A stretch of 42,136 nt of DNA, from assembly GCF_015472005.1 (NCBI RefSeq), contig NZ_BMAQ01000020.1, forward strand, positions 1 to 42,136, in the 5' to 3' direction. The translations under genes and the position numbers were made by a program. This DNA comes from Insulibacter thermoxylanivorax (lineage in GTDB: Bacteria > Bacillota > Bacilli > Paenibacillales > DA-C8). The notes beneath the pieces were generated by a model, which saw only the letters and a program-made list of their open reading frames with translations, did not search any database and was not told the origin of the DNA. This document shows, in pieces, positions 1-8,152 of this stretch; position 1 is the first letter of the stretch; each line of letters begins with the position of its first letter.

Positions 1-87
1 ATGGATTAGGGGGCTAATAACAAATCACTTCGATCGACAATGCTGGGGGTACTATTAACATGAAATAGAATGGAGTACATCTTTCCG

Positions 88-1257
88 CTAGTCGACTACA
101 GGAAGGCGGACGATAAAGCCTTTCATCGTTTGCGCACGACTGTATTCAATCGTTCCCTCATGCTTTTTAATAATGGATAACGCTATGGATAGACCTAGCC
201 CTGTGCCTGCCTTGTTCTTCGTTCTACCTTCCGAAGTTCTGTAAAACGGTTCAAAGATAAACGGAATGTGTTTTTCATCTATGCCATCTCCGGTGTCCAT
301 GATAGAAATGAAACACTCTCCTTCTTGACTTGCACACGTGATGATCACTTTTCCTTGTGGCTTGTTGTACATAATAGCGTTCTCGACCAGATTGCTGATG
401 GCTCTCTGGATTAAAATATCGTTCCCATATATCTCAACATCAGGATGGATCTGGGTTTCAATAGAAATTGTCTGTGTTGAAGCTAAATCGTTTAATTCAC
501 TCACGACTTTACGGATCAGTGAACCCGCTTCAATCACATCCTTATCCGGGTCTTGATTTTTAGCCAGAACGAGCAGTTCATTGACCATATGATTCATTCG
601 TTTTAACGTCTTTTCAAAAATGTCCGAGAGCTGCCGATAATCTGCCAAAGTTGCGGATGGATCACTCCTCAAGACTTCCAGATTCGTCTTCAAAATCGTC
701 AAGGGAGTTCTAAATTCATGAGCGGCATTGGCCATAAAACGTTCTTGCTGCTGGAAGACATGTTCTAATTTTTTCAGCATGGTATTGAACGATTCCGTTA
801 ATTCTTTCAATTCATCATTGGGCAGTTCCTTAACAGGAAGCTGCACGGACAAATCATTGGCATTGATTTTCATAAGTCGTTCACTCAATAAACGCACCGG
901 CCACAGACTTCTTTTGGAGAGATAAAACGCCCCGACCCCACCTAATATAATCATGATGAGCAGGCAGATCAGCGAAAAAAGGAGAACTTGTCCTTTAAAT
1001 GCAATCAATTCAGATGAAAAGCTTACATCCGATCTGAGCATCCCCTCTTCGTTTACCTGATTCACTTCAATGGTGGGTACGATCACTTCATGATCTTGTT
1101 GAAGTAGCATATCATTGGGCTTCACATGAACAGCAGGAAGCATAATTTGAACAAAAACATTGAGCGAAACCAACAGAAACACGCCTGTTAATATGATTAA
1201 ACCCAGGTTCCACAACACGATTCTTCCCGCCAATGTGAGCCGCTTGCTTTTCATCAT
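88..1257 (-). CDS. Sensor histidine kinase (two-component system)
   Basis: Membrane sensor kinase of 389 aa that would autophosphorylate on His and pass the phosphate to the adjacent regulator. Two hydrophobic segments (about residues 11-37 and 90-113) flank an extracytoplasmic loop of about 50 aa. A HAMP linker (about 114-168) follows, then the HisKA dimerisation domain with the H-box AAHEFRTPL (phospho-acceptor His180). The HATPase_c domain has an N-box (NLVENAIMYN, about 289), a G1 box (DTGDGID) and a G2 box (GTGLGLSIA). Its start overlaps the stop of the response regulator by 4 bp, so the pair is translationally coupled. Length and domain order are those of OmpR-partner kinases. The signal sensed cannot be read from the sequence. 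The adjacent secreted-protein gene and a PhoP-like box are hints only. Confidence 0.93.
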   Translation of the reverse strand: MMKSKRLTLAGRIVLWNLGLIILTGVFLLVSLNVFVQIMLPAVHVKPNDMLLQQDHEVIVPTIEVNQVNEEGMLRSDVSFSSELIAFKGQVLLFSLICLLIMIILGGVGAFYLSKRSLWPVRLLSERLMKINANDLSVQLPVKELPNDELKELTESFNTMLKKLEHVFQQQERFMANAAHEFRTPLTILKTNLEVLRSDPSATLADYRQLSDIFEKTLKRMNHMVNELLVLAKNQDPDKDVIEAGSLIRKVVSELNDLASTQTISIETQIHPDVEIYGNDILIQRAISNLVENAIMYNKPQGKVIITCASQEGECFISIMDTGDGIDEKHIPFIFEPFYRTSEGRTKNKAGTGLGLSIALSIIKKHEGTIEYSRAQTMKGFIVRLPVVD

Positions 1258-1943
1258 TTTGATAACCTCTCAATTTGTTTGTTCAGTCGATAGCCGTACC
1301 CTGGCACCGTATTCAAAAAGTTTGCATGGATAACGGATCTTATCTTACTACGCAAAGTCGTAATATGTACCCTGACGGAATTGGAAAAAGGGTCCGCATG
1401 CTGATCCCACACATGTTCAACCAATTCTTCGGACGAGACAACTCGATCAGGATGAGATAAAAAATACTGTAATAAGGCAAACTCCTTACGAGTAAGGGTC
1501 AGCTGTTGCCCAGCACAAGTTGCTGTCTTCGTGATCGGATTCAACTCGATAGGGCCATAGGTGAGCAGCGGGCTTTCTCGTAAAAGATCACGTCTCAATA
1601 AGGCGCGTATTCTTGCTTTCAGTTCTTCAAAATCAAATGGTTTACCAAGATAATCGTCCGCTCCCAAATTCAATCCTTTCACACGAGAAGATGTATCAGA
1701 AAGCGCTGTTAGAATCAGCACTCTGATTTGTTTAGACAGATGTCGTATGTGTTGCAGCACGTCTAACCCATTCCTATCTGGCAAGTTTAAATCCAAGATG
1801 ATGATATCGTAGGCATGGATTTCCGCCAGGTGACAGCCTTCTTCTCCATCTAATGCAATATCTACCGCAAATCCTTCCATTTCCAATCCTTTTTTAATCG
1901 CATTGGCCAAATCTTGCTCATCTTCAATTACCAGCATCCGCAT
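1254..1943 (-). CDS. OmpR/PhoB-family response regulator
   Basis: DNA-binding response regulator. The receiver domain has the acidic pair in VIEDE, the phosphorylatable Asp in IIILDLNLP and the conserved Lys in YLGKPF. It is followed by a winged-helix Trans_reg_C domain (about residues 125-225, with LTRKEFALLQYF and VHITTLRSKI) typical of OmpR/PhoB regulators. An upstream in-frame ATG exists at 1961, but the ATG at 1943 is preferred because GGTGAG lies about 7 nt before it. The gene overlaps the kinase by 4 bp and lies about 50 bp downstream of the secreted-protein gene, so all three are probably one operon. A TTAACA-N5-TTAACA site before the first gene fits autoregulation by this class of regulator (inference). 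Confidence 0.93.
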   Translation of the reverse strand: MRMLVIEDEQDLANAIKKGLEMEGFAVDIALDGEEGCHLAEIHAYDIIILDLNLPDRNGLDVLQHIRHLSKQIRVLILTALSDTSSRVKGLNLGADDYLGKPFDFEELKARIRALLRRDLLRESPLLTYGPIELNPITKTATCAGQQLTLTRKEFALLQYFLSHPDRVVSSEELVEHVWDQHADPFSNSVRVHITTLRSKIRSVIHANFLNTVPGYGYRLNKQIERLSK

Positions 1944-1991
1944 CTTTTGCTCACCTTTCATAAAACAATGTAGTCGGGGAATGGTTTTTGT

Positions 1992-2603
1992 TTAGATCGT
2001 GATATTTCCGGTGACTGTCACTTGGTGGGTATCTGTATTGTAAATCCCCACTCGATAGTTGTCAGCGACATTCACTACAAAGGTTCGACTATCGGCACCG
2101 CCTGTAAAGTTCACATAAAAAAATGTATTGTCCGAGTCGATTAAACCAACTCGAAGTGCAGCGTCCCGAGGCAGCCATGTCAATGATATGGTTACCTCTT
2201 CGTTCCGAGTCAAATACCACGGGTTTCCAGACCCATCACTTATTGTGGCAAGTGATGATCCCGGCAAGTTGAAGTTAACCGGATAAGTAGCCTGTACACC
2301 AACATCGTCAGAATCCCCAAGATTCAATTCAATGATGTTTTCCTCTGATAGTTGAATTTTGTGTACCGGCTGCCCGTCCACAGTGACATCACTTGAAGTT
2401 GGGTTTGTGTCATTCGCTTGAGAAATTGCTTGTTGATTTACTGTAACAGCTCCAGAAGACTGACCCGAAATATCCTCTGACTTCGAAACAACATCACCCT
2501 TTTGAATCGTTACTGGCAGCGCATCATTTGCCAAGGCAAATGCGGTCATGGGCAACACGGTTATCAACAAAACAGCCGTAATTAAAAAACGTTTCATTCT
2601 CAT
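1992..2603 (-). CDS. Secreted protein of unknown function, first gene of the two-component operon
   Basis: About 203 aa with a clear Sec signal peptide: basic start MRMKR, hydrophobic core FLITAVLLITVLPMTAFA, likely cleavage near ALA-ND. The mature part is Ser/Thr/Asp-rich without transmembrane segments. A C-terminal stretch predicted to be beta-rich (TISLTWLPRD, FFYVNFTGG, YRVGIYNTDTHQVTVTGNITI) suggests a small beta-sandwich. No known family is recognised. The ORF opens at a GTG (2612), but that GTG is inside the GAGGTG ribosome binding site of the ATG at 2603, which is therefore chosen. It lies about 50 bp upstream of the response regulator, so it may be the target or an accessory sensor component of the kinase pair (inference). 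Confidence 0.75.
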   Translation of the reverse strand: MRMKRFLITAVLLITVLPMTAFALANDALPVTIQKGDVVSKSEDISGQSSGAVTVNQQAISQANDTNPTSSDVTVDGQPVHKIQLSEENIIELNLGDSDDVGVQATYPVNFNLPGSSLATISDGSGNPWYLTRNEEVTISLTWLPRDAALRVGLIDSDNTFFYVNFTGGADSRTFVVNVADNYRVGIYNTDTHQVTVTGNITI

Positions 2604-2645
2604 TTTTTTCACCTCATTTTTTCTTTTCCCCGACTACTTAACCAC

Positions 2646-2678
2646 AGTGTATTTGATCTGTTGTTAAATTTTTGTTAA
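2646..2678 (-). promoter_or_regulatory. PhoP-like direct repeat (TTAACA-N5-TTAACA) with -10 element
   Basis: On the minus strand TTAACA occurs at 2678-2673 and again at 2667-2662, exactly 11 bp (one helical turn) apart. A -10-like TACACT lies at 2651-2646, 10 bp further on. B. subtilis PhoP boxes are TTAACA-like hexamers with about 5-bp spacers that replace the -35 element, so the layout fits activation by an OmpR/PhoB-type regulator. It precedes the secreted-protein gene by about 40 bp. Confidence 0.5.
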
Positions 2679-2689
2679 GACAGCTGTAT

Positions 2690-3299
2690 TTCAGAAAAAG
2701 AGGAAGTCAGCTGAGGAACTTCTGGGGCGAGAACGATGCTTACGGTTATCGAGGCAGTCACGAGCCCCATCAAACATGATACTGTCCACCCAAACCTGCC
2801 AGTAAAACCGGTAGCTTTTCCGATGACAACCGGCAGTCGATCCGTTAAATCCACGACGATCTGACAGAGTCACCGCCGTAGATGGCGGGGAATCAGATAG
2901 AGAAGAGTCAGTACATGATCGCAAGGCCCAAATAAAATTCGCGCGAGTGTGCGCCCATGTTGAGGGATACGATCAAATTCGCCTTGCCGATCCGATTGTT
3001 AACGCCGGAGCGCCCGCGGGCGTTAGACCGACGGAAACAGCCGCCTCGGGTTGTCCACGCGCACACCTTCCTGTCTTCAGATCGGCCCCGTACCACCACC
3101 CCATTTTCGTTCTCGACGGACTAGGGGAGTTCGTTTACAAACAGAATAGTCACGCGATCCGCAAAGCCGAATTGTTCTGCCTGATTTTGCAGACGGTGCA
3201 CAAATATGAGGTCAACGGGCTACCCTCTTTTTTTTCTAAAGAATCCACCCAATAGGAAATAATGATAATGATGAGATGTGAGAATCTGGAGGTTCGTCG
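2690..3299. other. Degraded tract without an intact gene
   Basis: No convincing intact gene. On the minus strand a short open frame (about 2690-2860) encodes a hydrophobic stretch (LMGLVTASITVSIVLAP) and ends just before the PhoP-like box. It looks like the C-terminal remnant of a membrane protein. Further upstream on the same strand only frame-broken pieces are open. The overlapping plus-strand frame at 2947-3255 has no start signal and no recognisable domain. Confidence 0.4.
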
Positions 3300-3533
3300 A
3301 TGGCAAGAAAAAAATAAAATCAATCGATCAAGAATGATTTTTTCGGAGACATTCAAACAGCCCTCGGGTTACCCCCGGAATTGGTCTGCCGATCCTTGTT
3401 TGTCCAAGGGGAACAAACCGTGCAGTGCGTATATCTGGAATCGATGGTCAATAAAAAAGCTGATCCCCTTTTTGTTGCTGGTGACAACATGGGTCAAACG
3501 CACGTTCGAGAAGCGAAAAGGAGGATGAATTGA
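3300..3533 (+). pseudogene. GerA-type spore germination protein, N-terminal remnant
   Basis: A frame that starts at ATG 3300 is interrupted after five codons by TAA in an A-rich run. It then reads as a protein piece with FFGDIQTALGLPPELVCRS and VQCVYLESMVN, which resembles the N-terminal cytoplasmic region of GerA-family A subunits (DI...LG...D/E-L-V-R...YLDGLV). It stops at 3533, long before the membrane domain of a normal subunit of about 500 aa. Resemblance is from memory of the family pattern. The gene is clearly not functional. The following small ORF begins over its stop codon. Confidence 0.35.
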
Positions 3534-3535
3534 AC

Positions 3536-3754
3536 ATGTTGATGCTTCACATCCTGCTGGCGCCTTTGATCGGTTTACCGATGTTGGGATTGCTTCGAAA
3601 GAGACTTTATCGGGATGCAGCAGTTTTTGGGGCTGTATCTGTTATTGGATACGGATTATGGATTTGTATCGTGAATCATCGTCCTTTTATCATTACGATT
3701 TTTATTGAAAGAATAATTGAAATGTTAAAATCCATTTCAACGATGATGATATAA
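3536..3754 (+). CDS. Small membrane protein, unknown
   Basis: 72 aa. AAGGAGG lies about 9 nt before ATG 3536, a good ribosome binding site. Two hydrophobic segments (about residues 2-18 and 30-48) are separated by a basic loop RKRLYRD, so the product is probably a two-pass membrane protein. The tail EMLKSISTMMI looks non-native and may mark truncation. An inverted repeat (3763-3787) follows the stop. It sits in decayed surroundings, so it may itself be a fragment. Confidence 0.35.
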   Translation: MLMLHILLAPLIGLPMLGLLRKRLYRDAAVFGAVSVIGYGLWICIVNHRPFIITIFIERIIEMLKSISTMMI

Positions 3755-3762
3755 ACGTAGAA

Positions 3763-3787
3763 TGGGAAGTTTTGCGGGTTCTTCCCA
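3763..3787 (+). terminator. Possible terminator hairpin
   Basis: Arms TGGGAAG (3763-3769) and CTTCCCA (3781-3787) with an 11-nt loop, 9 bp after the stop of the small membrane ORF. Only a weak T-tract (GTTTAG) follows, so termination is uncertain. Confidence 0.35.
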
Positions 3788-3929
3788 GTTTAGTACCACT
3801 ATGATCCGCCAATCCTTGTGATAGGAACTTAGCAGGAGATATGAAGGATGACTGAAAACGAATGATTACTAGCGGCAAAATTAATGCTTATAATAAACCG
3901 TTTCTTCATACCTACCTTGTAGCCAGATT

Positions 3930-4136
3930 CTAGGGTACTGATTTTGAACGGGTTGATCTCGTGCGGGATAACCATTTCATAGATTTCCCTATCAAATAAT
4001 ACTTCTGTCGGAGGAAAGCAAGAAGTGAAATCACTATAATCATAATTAAATAACCAAGCATTAAACTATTTTCAAAATCTTGGTGCATTGAAAAATAAAC
4101 AAAACAGACTATTAGAATACCAATTACCGTTTTTTT
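3930..4136 (-). pseudogene. Small two-TM membrane ORF without a clear start
   Basis: The minus strand has an open frame of about 68 codons containing two hydrophobic stretches (VIGILIVCFVYFSM and LGYLIMIIVISLLAFL), ending at TAG 3930-3932. GAGGAG occurs just upstream (about 4150), but no in-frame ATG/GTG/TTG lies at the right distance and a TGA precedes the frame. A base change or small deletion may have removed the start. The family is not recognised. A ~95-bp sequence also present at 7,286-7,380 lies upstream. Confidence 0.25.
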
Positions 4137-4302
4137 ATATCAGTATCTCCTCGTATAATATGTTTATAAAAAATAAATATATGTGGTAAACTTGGGCATT
4201 TTAGCAAACCCGGATATACTCCTTTCAATTTTTTTTCTTCTTCCCTTAATAACACAGCTCAAAACTTCTTTTCATCGGGCATTTTTTCTTGTTATTTCGC
4301 CC

Positions 4303-4398
4303 CCCTTCCCTCCCTCTTTTTATTTCATAGCTTTCTGAAAAGATGCTAAAGCAATATCATGTTTGTCTATTATTAAAAACGTTTGAAATCATGATATG
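4303..4398. repeat. Dispersed repeat, copy A (about 95 bp)
   Basis: Closely similar to 7286-7380 in the same orientation. Shared stretches include CCCTTCCCTCCCTC, TTTCATAGCT, AAGCAATATCATG and GAAATCA, with small indels between. Read on the minus strand, both copies lie upstream of minus-strand ORFs and contain a TTGCTT...TATGAA promoter-like pair. The tract 3755-4300 otherwise holds only the two decayed ORFs noted. Confidence 0.6.
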
Positions 4399-4444
4399 CT
4401 GTTCGCCGCCTGGTTATTTGGCGGAAAAAAACCATGGATTCGCC

Positions 4445-4530
4445 ATTCGGTTTGGCGGAGCCAAACCGAATAAACAGCCGACAATAGCCTAATCCCTTCT
4501 GTACATTGACGGGGGATTAGGCTATTGTCG
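4445..4530. repeat. Two consecutive perfect inverted repeats
   Basis: First hairpin: ATTCGGTTTGGC (4445-4456) with its complement at 4460-4471, 12-bp arms and a 3-nt loop. Second hairpin: an 18-bp arm at 4479-4496 perfectly complementary to 4513-4530, 16-nt loop. They lie immediately upstream of the DUF6431 gene and may be the subterminal end or a transcription-insulating structure of that transposon remnant. Confidence 0.6.
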
Positions 4531-4589
4531 ATTAAAAAGGAAAATGCTCCCGAACCTTTGGCGAGGATCCCCAGGAGCATTCACTTCAT

Positions 4590-5193
4590 CATGTCAAAAG
4601 TACTTTATTTCGGCCTTTCTTGCAAGGCTTATTTACGCACTTTCGAGAATCAATCTCCTGACGTCCAAATCTGCTGTGACGATTGCGGCCGGCTTCTCCA
4701 TAAACACGGTCGTTATTGGCGAGGCGTTGTGACGAAACACGAAGTCATCCTGATCCCCATCTACCGCTGGTACTGTCCTGCTTGTAATAAGACGATTTCC
4801 CTTCTGCCGGAATTTCTGATTCCATGGGCCCGGTATGCGACTTGGGTGCGAGAAGCGGCATTGAAGCGCAAGCGCAAGGGATTCTCTTGGCGGCAGATCG
4901 CAGAAAGCACGACAACATCTAGCGTCCGTTACAGCTTCCGTACGTTGAAACGCTGGTGGGCAAGGCATTTGCACCGCGCAGCAAATGCGGCACTTTGGGT
5001 TGCCGGGCAATTCATTGCCGGGGGAGTAGACGAAGATATGCTCCGCCTTTACCCCACCATGATGAATCCAACGCCAATGGACACACTGGATTGGCTGAAC
5101 AAACTGTTATCCCGATTCATCCCCGCTGGCGCATCTAGACGGGGCTATTGGACTTTTCTAAATGCAGGGTTACCTGCAGCATCACGCTTATAA
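4590..5193 (+). CDS. DUF6431-type zinc-ribbon protein of a transposon remnant
   Basis: About 201 aa. The N-terminal region has a zinc-ribbon pattern (CCDDCGRLLHKHGRYWRG, then WYCPACNKT). It is followed by an HTH-like basic region (REAALKRKRKGFSWRQIAE) and the conserved tail GVDEDMLRLYPTMMNPTPMD...GYWTFLNAGLP. This matches what I know of the DUF6431 proteins encoded next to IS481-like DDE transposases. ATG 4590 is chosen because the family begins near this point and AGGAGC precedes it. The N-terminal extension from 4525 lies in the hairpin region. The companion transposase downstream is truncated, so the element is inactive. Confidence 0.6.
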
Positions 5194-5365
5194 ATTCCTT
5201 CAGCATCCGCCGCCAAGGAGCACGGCAAGCGAAAGTCGCCCCCAAAATCGCTTTAAAAATCGCCTGGACGGCAAGTTGCCCTCCCGATCCCACAAAATAT
5301 GCGCCCTCCCTGGTTTCTAGCGTCTATGGGATACTCTCATAGACCACAGGGAGAGGAGATTTTGC

Positions 5366-5626
5366 ATGGATGAGCAAGCAAGGCAGCAAGACGCTAACTT
5401 CCGTTACGGCTTGATTGCGCCCCTGGTTAGCCGCAAATTGGATCCCGGAGAGCAAATGGCACTCATGCGCGAAATTGTAAGCCACGAGTATGAAACACCG
5501 TCGGGAAATGCCGATGACCTTATGCTGCAAGATCATCAGCATTTCTTATTTTCTTTACAAATCAGTCAAATGAGCAAACTTCATGTGCGTATAATAAACG
5601 CTTGTAATAGGAAAACAGACTTCTAA
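5366..5626 (+). pseudogene. IS481-like transposase, N-terminal fragment
   Basis: The first 47 or so residues (MDEQARQ...FRYGLIAPLVSRKLDPGEQMALMREIVSHEY) match the N-terminus of DDE transposases found after DUF6431 genes. A normal protein would continue for several hundred residues through HTH and DDE domains. Here the similarity ends near 5,510 and the frame runs out at 5626 in unrelated AT-rich DNA. A good ribosome binding site (GAGGAG) precedes ATG 5366. The break marks the right limit of the surviving element. Confidence 0.6.
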
Positions 5627-5639
5627 ATCTGAATTCAAA

Positions 5640-5976
5640 TCGCTATAAACGAAAAAAGACCGTACAACAGTCTATTTACAATTTTTATTCATGAAATAAT
5701 GCGTACTAAGATCAGTTCTCTAGCTCGCGTACTGTTTCTTTTACCTAGATGCTAACCCGGTGGAAGCAAAGTTTCCAGGGCAAATATCTACGCGGATTTG
5801 CGGTCAGACTAGCTGACGGCTTTCAAAGTTTAATACCCGATTGCAGGTCCTTATATCCAGTTGAGTTATTTAACCCCTTTTCTGTGAAAGTCACGTAATC
5901 GCACTCTATGTGATGTGTTCAGCATCCAGCACCATTATCTAAGATTTTGAGCCCTTTTCACGTATTCATAGAGTTG
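5640..5976 (-). other. Non-coding tract with clustered hairpins, possible structured RNA or 3' UTR
   Basis: No ORF. Three hairpins lie back to back: TGGAA/TTCCA inside 5757-5781, GCAAAT/ATTTGC at 5782-5803 and GTCAG/CTGAC at about 5804-5818. About 80 bp further along the minus strand is a terminator-like hairpin. The arrangement could be the 3' UTR of the VanZ-type gene or a small RNA. No known RNA family is recognised. Confidence 0.3.
5650..5675 (-). terminator. Rho-independent terminator (minus strand)
   Basis: Read on the minus strand: AGACTG, a 5-nt loop, CGGTCT, then TTTTTTC. Six base pairs including one G-U, followed by six T. It would end transcription of the structured tract and/or the VanZ-type gene. 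Confidence 0.5.
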
Positions 5977-6459
5977 TTACTTTCGAAATTCAGGTTTAGC
6001 TATTTTCCTGGCTAATATTCTAAACCCACTATAAACAAAATATCCAATTAAACAACCTGTCATATTCAAAATGATATCATCAACATCAAAATAACCTAAC
6101 ATTGTGACAAATTGGAAACTCTCGATCCCAATTATACTGATTAAACAAATCAACAAAGTCTTAGAAAGTTTCCTGTACTTTGTAAAAATAGTAGGGATTA
6201 AGAATCCTAATGGACAGAACGCAACAATATTACCCAAAATATTTATGAAGGCAAATGGAGTCGTTTTAAAACGGAAATAACTTGAGATACTTCGAAACGG
6301 ATCTACATTGTAGTTCCAGATCCCGATACTCCTATTTTCAAGTATGGATTGTATTCTATCAATAAAACCAATAGGTTTTACTACAACAAACCACAGAAGA
6401 AAAAAAACGTAGGCAACAAATATTAACTTCCAAAACCTCCAAACATTATTTGTATTCAT
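5977..6459 (-). CDS. VanZ family protein
   Basis: 160 aa integral membrane protein. Four or five hydrophobic segments are visible (about 10-30, 68-88, 98-118 and 127-146). Landmarks of the VanZ fold are NILGNIVAFCPLGFLIP, the ESFQ motif (GIESFQFVTMLGYFDVDDIILNMTG) and the closing GYFVYS. VanZ proteins give low-level teicoplanin resistance in Tn1546; chromosomal homologues have unknown roles. Low GC and isolated position, with transposon remnants on the left, suggest acquired DNA. ATG at 6459 has only a weak AAGGATAT ribosome binding site. Confidence 0.85.
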   Translation of the reverse strand: MNTNNVWRFWKLIFVAYVFFLLWFVVVKPIGFIDRIQSILENRSIGIWNYNVDPFRSISSYFRFKTTPFAFINILGNIVAFCPLGFLIPTIFTKYRKLSKTLLICLISIIGIESFQFVTMLGYFDVDDIILNMTGCLIGYFVYSGFRILARKIAKPEFRK

Positions 6460-6624
6460 TTGATATCCTTCCCAACGCTTTTAATGAATGATGAAAGGCG
6501 AAATTTCGGTATTGTAAAGTTTTCCCCGTTAAATAACGAAGAAGATAATGAATGAACCTCTTTAGACAAGCACTTAATTGATGCTAGTGAACGCATTAAC
6601 ACTACCATCTTTAATTTAATTTGA

Positions 6625-6658
6625 ATCAGGGCTGCGCAATCTTGACGACAGCCCTGAT
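6625..6658. terminator. Terminator-like inverted repeat after the secreted-protein gene
   Basis: Perfect 10-bp arms ATCAGGGCTG (6625-6634) and CAGCCCTGAT (6649-6658), 22 bp after the stop of the minus-strand secreted-protein gene. The T-tract is poor on both strands. Confidence 0.5.
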
Positions 6659-6680
6659 CCTACCTAATTTTATCAGATTG

Positions 6681-7199
6681 CTAGGATTTGCTTATCGTTC
6701 CGTTGAACTTGTACCTGTTACTGTTTGTAGGCACTTCAAACCGCACATAGTATTTAGTAGAAGAATCCAAGTTGCTGAACGTAACATAATCACTGCCGCC
6801 TTTGCTGAGTCCAGTAATAACCTTGCTAGTACAAGTATCTCCCCAAAAACCACTTTGGCATACACTAATAGTTATTTTGTCATTGGTACCACCGTATTCC
6901 TCAATCAACTCCCAGTTCTCAACAGTAACCTTCATGGATGATGCTCCAGTAAGCCATTTGTCAGTAAATACCCGATATCCCACTGATTCAACCTGATAGT
7001 TATAATTGCTTGTTGAGAGATCATGAGTAGAGGCACTACTACCGGGAGGATTTGCACCATATGTTGAGAACTCAGACTCTTTTAACACATGAATATGACT
7101 TTCATCCGCATTTGCACTAACTCCCGAAACAGTAGCTACTGAGAATGCCAAAACGAACATGAGCAGGAACATCATAGATTTTCTATAAAACTCTCTCAT
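6681..7199 (-). CDS. Small secreted protein, unknown
   Basis: 172 aa with a signal peptide: basic start MREFYRK, hydrophobic core MMFLLMFVLAFSVATVSGV, cleavage near VSANA-DE. The mature domain is rich in Ser/Thr/Tyr/Gly and has two Cys (SVCQSGFWGDTC) that could pair. The C-terminal part alternates beta-like strands (YVTFSNLDSSTKYYVRFEVP), like a small Ig/FN3-type sandwich. No named family is recognised. ATG 7199 has AGGAAG about 7 nt upstream. The ~95-bp dispersed repeat copy B lies 87 bp upstream and may carry its promoter. Confidence 0.65.
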   Translation of the reverse strand: MREFYRKSMMFLLMFVLAFSVATVSGVSANADESHIHVLKESEFSTYGANPPGSSASTHDLSTSNYNYQVESVGYRVFTDKWLTGASSMKVTVENWELIEEYGGTNDKITISVCQSGFWGDTCTSKVITGLSKGGSDYVTFSNLDSSTKYYVRFEVPTNSNRYKFNGTISKS

Positions 7200-7285
7200 T
7201 TTCTTCCTCCTAACATTTTTTTTACAAAAGATTAAGCGATTACAGTAGGCAACGGAGTTCCCTGATTTTCTTTTATGTTACATAA

Positions 7286-7380
7286 CCCTTCCCTCCCTCG
7301 TTAAATTTCATAGCTATCTGAAAGATACTGAAGCAATATCATGTTGTCTACTAAATAATGACGATTGAAATCAGAATATG
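7286..7380. repeat. Dispersed repeat, copy B (about 95 bp)
   Basis: Second copy of the sequence at 4303-4398, same orientation. On the minus strand it contains TTGCTT-N18-TATGAA and ends in a GAGGGAGGG run, 87 bp before the secreted-protein start. A shared promoter region left by duplication of a gene is the simplest explanation. Confidence 0.6.
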
Positions 7381-7440
7381 TAACAGAAGAGATCAAAATT
7401 ATTACGTCACTATCTTTTCTGATTCTTAGGAAGTCAATTT

Positions 7441-7791
7441 TTGCGGATTGGATGCCCTTTACAGAACAACCAATGTCATTTTGAATTGAGAAGTAATAGG
7501 GGCCACTTTGAACATTGGATGCAAGGTAAAGCTATTTCTGGTGGTTTCGACTATTATTGGGGTAATTACAACGCGACAATAACGATTGAATTACACGTCG
7601 AAATGGCAACCGTTGGTCGGTCGTTATATTATGGGGAAAAACCCTTTACAGGTAAAGGCCATCATTGTTATGAAAAAGAATATTACGTTACCTTGGGCAA
7701 CACCTACAGAGTGGTGACAATAGCTACGAACAAAGAGAGGAACAGAATTTTAGAAACAGCTACTAGCACCTCCGCTCAAGTAAAATACTAA
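7441..7791 (+). CDS. Hypothetical protein, probably lacking its N-terminus
   Basis: 116 aa, opening at a TTG without a clear ribosome binding site. The body (HWMQGKAISGGFDYYWGNY, TITIELHVEMATVGRSLYYG, YYVTLGNTYRVVTIATN) alternates polar and hydrophobic residues like a beta-sandwich domain of small exported Bacilli proteins, but no signal peptide is present. It may therefore be the remnant of a secreted protein, like its minus-strand neighbour. The function is unknown. Confidence 0.35.
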   Translation: MRIGCPLQNNQCHFELRSNRGHFEHWMQGKAISGGFDYYWGNYNATITIELHVEMATVGRSLYYGEKPFTGKGHHCYEKEYYVTLGNTYRVVTIATNKERNRILETATSTSAQVKY

Positions 7792-8032
7792 CATGATTTG
7801 AACTAACATTATAAATAGACAATAGTAGCGGTAGAGTAAATAATCGTTTATAATTATCATATAAATCCGAAAGCATCGGTCAAAGTAACTCCGGGAGTTC
7901 GTGTGTGTCAAGCTTTTCTCGGTACCGTAATGGCACCAATATTTTGAGCACTCTATTTTTGTACGCATTTTTCGGCTTTCTTAGTGCTAAATCGTATGAC
8001 GTAACGTGTGCTGATACACCGCTCCGGAAATA

Positions 8033-8125
8033 TACTTCGCTTTCCGCGGGAGGCTGGGGAGCCTCCTCGGGCTGCGCCCTGCGGGGTCTCCCCTAGGCCT
8101 TTCCTCCCGTTCGAGTCTCCTTATA
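8033..8125. repeat. Bacillales-type intergenic palindromic repeat
   Basis: GC-rich block in AT-rich surroundings: CGCTTTCCGCGGGAGGC, then GAGCCTCCTCG, GCTGCGCCCTGCGGGGTCTC, and CGAGTCTCC. The order of motifs is that of a dispersed ~100-bp element common in Bacillaceae genomes (from memory). It folds into GC-rich hairpins. It lies at the 3' edge of the ISLre2 remnant. Confidence 0.55.
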
Positions 8126-8152
8126 TTGCTGATGAGTGACTCCGTCCGGATT

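Noticed and set aside
2947-3255. 102-codon plus-strand ORF
   Set aside because: No ribosome binding site or domain; lies in decayed DNA.
5757-5818. c-di-GMP or other known riboswitch
   Set aside because: Hairpins are clear, but none of the conserved loop or junction sequences I know could be matched.
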